Below the pieces are notes generated by a model. It did not search any database. It was not told the origin of the DNA and saw only the letters and a list, made by a program, of their open reading frames with translations. From Schoenoplectus triqueter (lineage: Eukaryota > Streptophyta > Magnoliopsida > Poales > Cyperaceae): a stretch of DNA of 35,024 bases. This document shows, piece by piece, positions 17,519-26,430 of this stretch (its first letter is position 1; the number at the start of each line of letters is the position of its first letter). The stretch spans positions 1 through 35,024 of the forward strand of contig CAXKVV010000160.1 of the NCBI GenBank assembly GCA_964058805.1, written 5' to 3'. The translations under genes were made by a program, and so were the position numbers.

Positions 17519-17728
17519 GGTGCCAAAGCTGCGAGCAACCACCTAACCATGCTTTGATTTGTGTCAATTACTGATAAGTAGTCAGTTCTTTGACCAAGTC
17601 ACCCTCATGTTAAGGGATTGAAAGTCAATTTCACAAGACTGATCAGGTGCCAAAGCTGGGAGCAACCACCTGATCAAGTCTAGATTTGTATTAATTGCTG
17701 ATAAGTAGTCAGCATTTGATCAAATCAA
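17519..17728. repeat. Tandem duplication, period about 127 bases
   Basis: Both units begin GGTGCCAAAGCTG and share GAGCAACCACCT, GATTTGT.TTAATT and CTGATAAGTAGTCAG, then TTTGA.CAA. They start at about 17519 and 17646. Confidence 0.7.
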
Positions 17729-18139
17729 GCCCTAATGAATATCAATATAAGTCTAATTGGTATTTAGTTAGGGTGGTTTCTGCAAGAGAGAGATAATTGG
17801 CAGAGACACAAAGCTACAATTGAAATCAGAGATTAATTCATAAGGAATAATAGGGTTTTATGGACAAAAGAATTTTTAATTCAGAGAAGGAGGGGTAAAA
17901 ATGGAATTAAAAATTACAGGGATGATCATCATGAATTTAGGGATTTTTGGTGAAAATTTCATAATTTTTGGATAAGTGGAGCTATTAAAATAAATTTAAG
18001 GAAAATAAAGGCAGAATAAATGGATTAATCAGAGGCTGAGATTTGATCAGAGCAATTCTGGGTGCAAGTTGGGGATAACAGCAGCTCTGGGTACAAACTG
18101 GGTGCAGGAAACACAGAAGGAATAAAATAAGAGAAGAGA

Positions 18140-18335
18140 GAGGGTGTGCCACGTGGCAGCCTCTCATTGGGCCATGTCAGCAAGTGGGCCCCACCCTGGT
18201 ATGAGTCACTGACAGGTGGGCCCCACTTTAGAGCCACGTGGCAGACAGCCAGTGGGCCACCTCACCACCCTAGTGCCACATGGCACCACACCAGAGGTCC
18301 ACTTAACCCAACCCTATGCCACATGGCACTACACT
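18140..18335. promoter_or_regulatory. Cluster of CCACGTGG/CCACATGG and GTGGGCCCCAC palindromes
   Basis: GCCACGTGGCA or GCCACATGGCA occurs near 18148, 18229, 18271 and 18316, and GTGGGCCCCAC at about 18184 and 18216. CACGTG is the G-box core bound by bZIP and bHLH factors, and GTGGNCCC/GGNCCCAC are TCP-type sites. The cluster lies 1.5 kb upstream of the antisense gene. Regulatory use is inferred from motifs only. Confidence 0.35.
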
Positions 18336-19255
18336 ACAGAGCCACCTCAGCATGGATCAATACTATAACAGATGATTAATGGATTGATTAAACAAGTGGA
18401 CCTATCAGAGTGTGCCAAGTCAGATCAATTAGATTTAAGCAGAGAGTTAATCAATCCACAGCTGGACTAATGGGCCGAGATTCATATACTTACATGTGGG
18501 GCCCATTTGTCAGGTTTATGAATGTATAGCTCACACAGGCAATCATGCACCAGGCCTATGCACAGATCTAATCTGAGATTTAAATCAAAAGAAAGAAGCG
18601 GTGTGTACCTGGCTCACTTGTGTTACGCCTCTGACTGTGGGTCCCACATAGTTGTGGACTCTGTGCGCCAAGCGCGCCCCCTTCTTTCTCTTCTCCTTCT
18701 CCCCTCCCTCTCTTCTTTCTTCTTCTCGACGAGGCAGAAGGCGCCATTAGAGGTGATCAAGCTCTCCAAAGCTCGCAACTCCAATTCCTTTCACCTAGAG
18801 CTAGCCTATACGTGGGAGAGTATGTGCAATTGATCAGAATTGAAAAAACAATAAATGAGTAAGGTGATTGAGAGAGATGAATACCTCGGGCAATTGATGA
18901 AGCACTCCAATTCCTACTTCAAAATAAAAAATTGATAATGCAAACCTTCTCCACTTGCTTAGGCGACACTGTGTATGAAGAAAGGAGCAGCAATTAGGGG
19001 ATGAATTAAAGTAATTGAGATGGAGTGATAAAATCGGGCAAATTGATGAAAATTGAAACCTTGTACTGTGAACTCGAATTGGCAGTGCTTATAGCCTCTA
19101 TGCACCCTCACGATGATGTTGAAGTGATGGAGATTGGTGATTGGATGAAGGAGCTACGGTAATGGCTAAGGTATGAGCTCGAGTGAATGAATTGGAACTT
19201 GAAGAGATGGATTACAATGGCAGAGAAGAGAGAGGCGCCTTGGGTGCATTCAAAT

Positions 19256-19267
19256 GGGTATATATAG
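19256..19267 (-). promoter_or_regulatory. Candidate TATA box, possible distal promoter of the antisense transcript
   Basis: The minus strand reads GCTATATATACCC. It is followed about 35-55 bases downstream by a CT-rich stretch, CGCCTCTCTCTTCTCTGCC, resembling a plant leader. The + strand also reads TATATATA. It is 2.6 kb from the antisense coding exon, so a leader intron would be needed. Confidence 0.25.
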
Positions 19268-19617
19268 CATGTTGAAGATGCTAGAAGGTTCTATGGACGA
19301 TGAGAAATGAGAAGGTGGTGGAACCAAGTCAACAGTCAAAGATTGGAGCTTTGGATTCTCTGAGTGGGGCCCACAACATAACAGAAGCAATAACAGAAAG
19401 CAAAGACCATGTCTATAGGCCAGGGCAAGTTAATTGATGGTGTTTAGAGGGTGTATGGCTTTAACTCCTTTGGTGCACCATTTCAATTGCCTATATAACC
19501 CAATTAACAGCACAAACATAGAGAGACATGAAAAGGAGGGCATAAGCATACCCATTTAAGAGCTAATAGTGAGAGATTGAGAGGAAGAGAGCAAGAACAG
19601 GAAGAAGAAGTAATATA

Positions 19618-20093
19618 ATCGATTGATCTCAGTTGCAAACTTGAGAACTCGATTGAATTTCTTCAATCCTACAAGAAGAGAGCTCTGTCATCCTTGGATC
19701 ACAGTCAATTAGTGATTTGGAAGCTTGGTTTGTGGTAATTCAAAGGAAAGGTATGTAATTCAAACTTCCATTGGAATAACAGTATAATCGTCAGTGAATT
19801 TCCTATCTTTTCTTTTGATTTTCGCCTTTCTATTCTTTTGTTTGTGAATTGCTTGATTTGATCCTTATATTTGCTTCATTTCTTGAGTGAATCTTGATCA
19901 TAGAGGTTGTAATTGAACTGGTTAAATCGATTGATCTCGGTTAAAACCTGAGAACTCGATACCAGTGGGGATTCTTGATTTAATTCTTTGTTTAAACGTC
20001 AAATTCATCTTAGTTTGTGTTTGTATCACATGTATTCAAGGTTGTAGTGTTGTTCAGAGTCGATTGATCTCAGTTTTAACTTGAGAACTCGAC
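19618..20093 (+). repeat. Three copies of a 35-base covarying hairpin
   Basis: Copies at 19618-19653, 19926-19960 and 20059-20093 share CGATTGATCTC on the left arm and GAGAACTCGA on the right. The outer stem is ATCGA/TCGAT in two copies and GTCGA/TCGAC in the third. The inner stem is CTCAGTT/AACTTGAG or CTCGGTT/AACCTGAG with one bulged base. The internal loop is TTGAT/AAC. Confidence 0.7.
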
Positions 20094-20960
20094 AGAATTA
20101 GTGATCTTCAGTATGCTATCGCGTCGTACCAGTTAAATCCGGTTCCAAACTTGAGATTAGGGAAAATTACATGCATGATTAGATATAGCTTGGTTATGAT
20201 TGTCATTAAGAAGTCTATTAAGTGCATAAGCCGCATTGAAAGTAAGTGAATAGCCGGAATTTTGAGTGAAATTGTAATCGGTGTTGAGCGATACTGCACT
20301 GTACCCATTCTTATCCAATTATAACGCGATTATCATTCAAATTAGAGGTATGATGTTAGCCTGATCCATGCAAAAGCGTCAAACGATGCATTATGAATTT
20401 TAATTTGACAAGAACATTGTTAAGATTCATCGTAATGCATAATTGTATCTTCGGTACCGAATTATACTGTTATGCTTTGAGTAACATTTGAATTTGAGAT
20501 GCTTTTGAGTCAATTTGCGTTGTAATAATCATGCTAATCCACCTTAGTATACATATACGATATGAATAAAGAGTTTAATTGTCAAAAGCATCAACTAATT
20601 TCGTTGAATTAGCAAGAATTGAAACTCGGTACCGATTGGTACCAAGCCAACTCATATGGCATTGGTGTACAGCAAGAGCCACCATACAGATCATTGATCA
20701 GGCCTCATGAAACAACTCCTCGAGAAGAGACGACGCCGGAGGGACTATCTGATCGGAAAGAGACAACCTTAATCGCCGGAAACGCCGCCGGCACAAATCT
20801 TGAAGGCGCCATTGACCGGAGAGTCAACCAAACACGCTAGCACGAGTATTGGCACCTGAGCACGAATATTGAAGCGTGCATACGAATCTTAAAATGAATC
20901 GAACGAACATAACTTGAATAAAGTGATAAGAGAATCTGGGCCTCTCATCTCATGTGATCC

Positions 20961-21050
20961 AATCTTGAAACATATCCGGCGGCAAAAAAAAAAAAAGAAT
21001 AGAATTAAATGAAAGATGAGCGCCAATCTTGATATAGATCTGGCGGCCCA
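20961..21050. repeat. Imperfect direct repeat of about 27 bases flanking the candidate LTR start
   Basis: CCAATCTTGA......TC.GGCGGC occurs at about 20959-20983 and again at about 21023-21047. The A13 tract lies between them. Confidence 0.55.
20984..21015 (+). other. Candidate polypurine tract for plus-strand priming
   Basis: A run of 13 A followed by GAATAGAA, a short AT stretch and GAAAGA, directly before TGAG at 21016. An LTR should start with TG after such a tract, and the sequence becomes AT-rich like the LTR soon after. The left LTR start is outside the window, so this boundary cannot be confirmed. Confidence 0.35.
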
Positions 21051-21978
21051 GATTAGGCCCAATGGTTAAATAATAACAGAACAATAATTATATATAGTAA
21101 ATAAATGATTTGAGAATGTTCCTGAACTCCAAATTGACTCAAATTTGTTTCTAAAATTTCCTTATTTTTCATACTATTTTTCTATACAATAATATTTCAG
21201 CTTTGAAAATATAATCATAATAAAACAATTTAAAAGCAAAAGACATTACATATATTGATATATTTGACCTAGCTTTGACTTGTCATTTTAAATACTATAA
21301 AAATTCCAAAAATACAAATAAAAATCATAAATAATAACTAGATATATTTTAGTGATTTTTCAAGTGATTTTCCATGAAATAATAATGATGATAGTAATAT
21401 GCTATAATAAATAATGAGATTAGCTATATTCTTTGATAAATAAAAATAATAATAATAATAGATATTATATTGATATTTTCTGTAAAAAGAATAGTAGAAA
21501 TAAATAGCACAAAATATACAAAAATATACTACCATGGTAATAAATAGTAAAATACATTTTCTTTTATAATAAAGAATGATAATATAGTTTTATAATATGA
21601 ATTGTATTTCTTTTGTTATTTCTATACAAATATATACAATAAAAATATTTTTGATGAATAAAATGTAATAAAAATAATAGTTGTAATAAAAACATAATGA
21701 ATTTCATCTCTTATAGCTATTTTCAACTAATAATAAAAATCTTATACTTTTCTATAGATAATAAATAGAAATAATAAAAATAGATATAATGAATAGTATA
21801 ATAAATAGAATAGAATATTAATAATGATTTCTTTTTAGCTATTATGGATTTTTAAAAAAAAAATAAAAAAATAAAGAAATAAAGAAATAATAATAATAAA
21901 AATAATATAGTTAATCATCTTTTGATTTTGTAAATAATTCCTACATAATGAATAATAGAATATAATAACAAAATCCTA
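21016..21978 (+). repeat. Probable 5' part of the right LTR (AT-rich)
   Basis: AT-rich DNA with many AAATAAT-like runs that continues without a change of character into the confirmed LTR at 21979. No coding potential. Its assignment to the LTR rests on the candidate start at 21016 and on the left LTR being cut at the window edge. Confidence 0.5.
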
Positions 21979-24024
21979 TTACTTTGGTTATTATAAACAT
22001 TTTGAAAATACAAATAAAATCATAGCCATTTTATTTTCTATTATTTTTGTAAGTGATTTTCTACAAAATAAATAGAGTTTAGAAATAATAAAAAATAAAA
22101 TTCTACTATTTTAGCTATTGTAAAAATCCCAAAAATATAAATAAGACTCTAGTTAAATAGCTAACCCCTTTTTCTATTATTTTTGTAAATAATTTTCTAC
22201 ATAGATAAATAGAGTTTAAAAATAAAAATAATAATAATGATAATAATAATAACAATAATAATAATAATAATAATAAATAAATGCATCTTTATAATAAAAA
22301 TAATAATGAAAGATATTATATAATAGACTTTGTGCATTTTAGAAATGAATAAATATGCTCACATAAGGAGTGTAGAGCCATATAGGGATATTTGCACATA
22401 TGATATGACATTTAGAATGATTAGTCAAGACGAGAACATCTTGACGGAGGATAAATAAGGTTGCAATGACAACACGAAAAGATGCGTTGAGACAGGAACA
22501 TTTCGACGTAGGATGATTAAGGCTTCGATAGCAATATGAAGAAGATACGTTGAGACAGGAACATCTTGACGTGAGAAGATTAAGGCTTTGATAGCAACAT
22601 GAGAAGATACGTTGAGACAATAACATCTCAACACTTGATGAAGAATAATGAGATACGTTGAGACAAGAACATCTTAACGTAGAATGATTAAGGCTTCGAT
22701 AGCAATATGAGGAGATATGTCAAGACAGGAACATCTTGACGCTTAATGAAGAATAACCAGAGCTACGACATCAGCATGGAGAGATATATCGACCCTGAGG
22801 AAGAAGAACATTACGATGTCCTAGATAGGTGACATCTTAATGACTTACTACCATGAGCAAGTAACTCATGATTGAATACGCTCACACAAGGGGTGTAGGG
22901 CAATATAGTAATTTTGCACAAGTAATGCAACATGTAGAATGACTAGTCGAGACAAGAACATCTTGACGCTCGCTGAAAAATGACCAAAGCTACGACATCA
23001 GCATGGAGAGATATGTCGACTTTGAAGAAGAAGAACATTACGATGTCCGAAAGAAGTGACATCTTAATGACTCGGTGTCATGAACAAGTAATTCATGACC
23101 ATTTGAGCTGGCAAGACTGAACTCATCCGTCGATAAGTTCGTCTCCTAGTTCATTTCCCGAGACTGTGAGATTGAATCGGTCTGTAGGTAGATTCATCCA
23201 CAAAATAGTGAATGTGAACCGTTCTGTAGGTAGGTTCCTTCACTAACACATGCCTCAATGTTGAACTGGCCCAGCGCTTCAGGTTTAATATTGTGTGCAA
23301 TTGTGTTTCCTAGGTTTATGAATCGGCTTAGTACTTCGAATTCATGATCTAGAAGATCGGTGAGAAGAAACACGTGGGCCATATCCACCCTTCTCCTGAT
23401 TCACCAACCTCAAGATCAACCGGCTCAGCGCTTCGAGTTGTATTTTGTGTGATTGGTTGTTGACTAGTTAAGATTGAACCGGTCTGTTTGTAGGTTTATC
23501 TTCTAGATCAACGGAGGTCGAGTCGATCTGTATGTAGACTCACCTCAAGCCCCTCTAAAGAGATTAACCTGGTCTGTAGGTAAGGTTACATCTCGAGGTG
23601 GCATAGACTGAACCGATCTGTTTGTAGGTTCGTCTTCCATAGGACAAAACCGATCTGTTTGTAGGTTTGTCTTCCATAGATTGAACCGACCTGTTTGTAG
23701 GTTCATCTTCCATAGACCCCTTTTTATGAAATTAGACGACCACTTGACCATCTTTTAATTATACTATTTGCTTCTCTCTTTCAAAGATCCAGAGGTGCCT
23801 CGAGGTTCGTAGCCCAGGGTAATTAACGGTGGGGGCTTGCGCCCACCGGAATCTACAAGAACTCACAATCACTAAAAACCCCCTGAATGTGCATCCAAAT
23901 ATCTCTAAACGGCAGAATCGGCCGACACCCAGCAGATGCACGCTCGGGAGGGATCTCCGTGTCCTTCTTCCGCAGAACCCATCGCCCGGCGGCGGTGCGG
24001 CGGTGCGCGAAAAAGGGTCGCACA
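21979..24024 (+). repeat. Right LTR (part confirmed by alignment to the left LTR)
   Basis: Aligned by eye to 1-2042 with 9 substitutions and 2 indels (+3 and +1 bases). The homology ends at CA 24023-24024, after which the sequence differs from the primer binding site region. It is oriented as a direct repeat of the left LTR. Hairpin families recur here 21,981 bases further on. Confidence 0.95.
22424..23704 (+). repeat. Hairpin array, right LTR copy
   Basis: Counterpart of 443-1723 with the same families A to E. Differences from the left copy in this stretch are few; one changes a family A loop (near 22620) and one a family C loop (near 23333). Near 23027 the right copy has a G that gives CGACAT/ATGTCG full pairing, where the left copy has A. 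Confidence 0.85.
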
Positions 24025-24107
24025 TCGCTGTCACGCTGAGAGTGAAGAAGCCCCATCGCCGTCGCGCGCTAAGAGTGAAGAAGTCTCATCGCCATCGCTA
24101 ATTTTCG
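24025..24107. repeat. Degenerate 31-33-base repeat immediately after the retrotransposon
   Basis: CATCGC.GTC.CGC....AGAGTGAAGAAG occurs at about 24023 and 24054, and CATCGCCATCGCTAATTTT begins a partial third unit at about 24087. GC-rich, unlike the AT-rich DNA that follows. The first CA is shared with the LTR end. Confidence 0.5.
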
Positions 24108-26104
24108 CAGGTCCGTTCTCCTTTTTCGTTAAGACTCGGGTGTGGTAGATGAGAGTGCATTTTGTAAATATTAGAAGGTTAGAGGAGGCAACTCTGACTT
24201 GTGGGACCATAGTAATAACCTCACACTTTAATTAAAAAAAATATTTGAAGGGAGTTAGGGTTGGACTGTGGACTTATTAAATTTTCATCTTTATTATATT
24301 TTTTATTGCGATTTTTTTCTTTCAATTTTAGTCACATTTAATTTTCAATGAAATATTTCATAAATTTTATTTACTTTTATATTTTATTATAATTATTATT
24401 TAAAATTTACTTTTTAAAATAAAGCATAAGTGAGAACATAAATAATATTGAACAAAACTAAATAGTTTTCTAATATACGACTTAATAAAAAAAATATCTA
24501 TATTGAATTCATATCAATTATATATGTTTGCCTTACTGTATTATTATTTTATTTCTAAAATAATATATATTGAATTTGTATATGATTGATTGAAAGAAAA
24601 TATTTTTGTTAATATTTTAAATTATTGATTAATAATGTGTGTCCATAATAGGAGTTGTGCTCATATGTATAATGCATAAAAAAATGCATAAAAAAATGCA
24701 TAAAATTTTATATAGAGCATGTAGCGCTAGTATAATGCATAAATATAATAAAACATTATAATATAATGATTTTCAAAAGAAAAAAAATTTCCACTATATA
24801 TTTTATTAGTTGTTTTAACTCATTTTAAGGCAAGTTTAGCGTAATACACGCGATACACGGTACGATATAAAATACAACTATTCACGATACAAATTACGAT
24901 TCAACATCTATGTTAGAGACAAATAGAAAATAAAATTCGAACACGATAGAAATAGAGCGATATAATTGAGGGACAATTAACGGAAAAAAATAATATGAAT
25001 CATAATGATTTCTGTTAAATAATATACATAGACAGAATCTAGGTTTTAATGAGAAAGCAGCATTATCATTTTGCATTGTGTTGTTGTTGTTACTCAACTA
25101 CGTATAATATTATTATTATCATTATCTGAAATTATTATTTTTCGAAAAAAAAAACTAAATTTACGATTAAATTAAATACATATCCATTAAATAAGGCTAT
25201 TACCTTTAACAAAAAAATAATCATAGTGCGTGCATTTGTACGAAATATCTTCTAATTCGGTTTATCAGTTGCTGCAATTGAATATTGATTTTCTTTTAGT
25301 AAATGGAAAAAGTCAAAACCAACAAGGTTTTCACGCAGAAAGACAGTAGTAGCTCTGTCAAATATCCAATTTGGCACAATTTAGCGGATTGTTTGCTAAC
25401 TTTTTTTTTTCTTTTTTCGTAATTTGTATCTCTCTAATTTGGTACAATCGCCACAAAATATTTAGTCCTCACATACCTTTAGCATAAGACATAAACATTG
25501 AAAATGAAACCTTAACATCCACAAATCAAAAAAAAAAGAAAAGAAAAGAAAAGAAAAGAAAAGGTAGAAAAAGAAAAGAAGGAGAAGAAAAAATATACGT
25601 ACAAAGGCTGAAAAAGCCTCTTTCCTTCTGACTTCATCCAATCCATAGCCCTCAGCTGCTCCGGAAACCCATTCAGATATACAAAGTAAAGAATAAATAC
25701 TTTGTTTTTAATTTTCAATTATCCAATACTTCATCAGTATTTTTGAATCGCTTTCTTATCTTTTTGTGCTTGCTATTTAATATTATCCTTCTTGTTTTCT
25801 CTTTACTGCTTTTCTCTGTTGCCATGATGATACCTTATCTTGTTCAAAAAGAAAAAAAATTATAACCTCACCAATAATACACCAAACAATTTTATATGTT
25901 ATTTTATCCTCTCAAAATATAATTATACTATCAGAATTTTGTCCCATCTGATTTAAAATAAACAGATTAGATGTACGCCACCCTTAGGCCAAAAATATAT
26001 ATTTTTAAAAAGGCATTAATTATATATAATTAATAAATCTAAGAATTCGTAATAGCAAATCCGTTTTTTATGACGATAAAATCGCTTGTCAACTCCTTAC
26101 CACC
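24108..26104. other. AT-rich intergenic DNA between retrotransposon and xylosidase gene
   Basis: No supported gene. Contains a three-fold ATGCATAAAAAA repeat at about 24671-24712 and an A/G-only run built of AAAAG units at about 25527-25565. The remainder shows no recognisable element. Confidence 0.6.
25527..25590. repeat. Purine-only low-complexity tract (AAAAG repeats)
   Basis: A10 followed by repeated GAAAA units, then mixed AG sequence with one T. Simple repeat. Confidence 0.8.
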
Positions 26105-26117
26105 CTATATAAATATA
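26105..26117 (+). promoter_or_regulatory. Candidate TATA box (distal) of the beta-xylosidase gene
   Basis: CTATATAAATATA lies 314 bases before the ATG, a textbook plant TATA box followed by C-rich sequence. Use of it would give a leader of about 290 bases containing one upstream ORF (26315-26353). Confidence 0.5.
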
Positions 26118-26314
26118 TACTCCTCCCCTGTCCCAACCAATCATTTCAATTTATTATCACTAATACAATACAATCGTCATCATCATTATCGTCACCGTCG
26201 TATACATAAAAGCTTCATAACATCTCTTCATCATTTTTTAATTAAAAAAAAAACTCCAAAATTCCCTCACGGGTCTCTACAGCCAAATCCACCTCTGCTC
26301 TCTCCTCTCTGTGC

Positions 26315-26353
26315 ATGTCCTTGTCACGGGTGTGCTACACGTACAGCTTATAA
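26315..26353 (+). other. Upstream ORF of 12 codons in the long leader
   Basis: ATG at 26315, TAA at 26351-26353. It is the only ATG I find between the distal TATA region and the main start. Confidence 0.4.
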
Positions 26354-26372
26354 CCCACACCCACTGTTACTC

Positions 26373-26381
26373 GTTATAAAC
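26373..26381 (+). promoter_or_regulatory. Candidate TATA box (proximal) of the beta-xylosidase gene
   Basis: GTTATAAAC, about 50 bases before the ATG. Initiation 25-30 bases downstream would leave a leader of about 25 bases without the upstream ORF. Confidence 0.3.
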
Positions 26382-26430
26382 AGGCATCTCCTATCCGCTC
26401 TCCCATTACAGCGCCAAAAACCCACAAAAA

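Larger units (their letters stand above)
16686..20983. other. Long non-coding 3' internal region of the retrotransposon
   Basis: About 4.3 kb with no convincing coding region. It contains two tandem duplications, clusters of GTGGGNCCCAC and CCACGTGG palindromes, TATA-like sites and three copies of a hairpin, all listed separately. On the minus strand it is upstream of the antisense gene, so part is likely its promoter and leader. A CT-rich tract at about 18677-18727 looks like a plant leader, but I cannot assign it. Confidence 0.6.
1..24024 (+). mobile_element. Ty3/gypsy LTR retrotransposon, Tat/Ogre-like lineage (left end outside window)
   Basis: Two near-identical LTRs flank a primer binding site, a gag-protease-RT-RNaseH-RNaseH-integrase coding block and a long 3' region with an antisense gene. 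Integrase after RT and RNase H defines Ty3/gypsy. Two RNase H domains, no chromodomain, a very long 3' region and an extra antisense ORF are known traits of the plant Tat lineage, to which Ogre belongs. Position 1 corresponds to 21979 in the right LTR, so the first part of the left LTR is missing. The full element would be about 25 kb if the LTR starts near 21016. It is nearly intact: the only coding break I see is one in-frame UGA at 9464. The target-site duplication cannot be checked because the left flank is absent. Confidence 0.95.

Noticed and set aside
18146..18833. Plus-strand ORFs of 77 and 103 residues
   Set aside because: They translate palindromic motif clusters and a CT-rich tract; no family resemblance and no conserved context.
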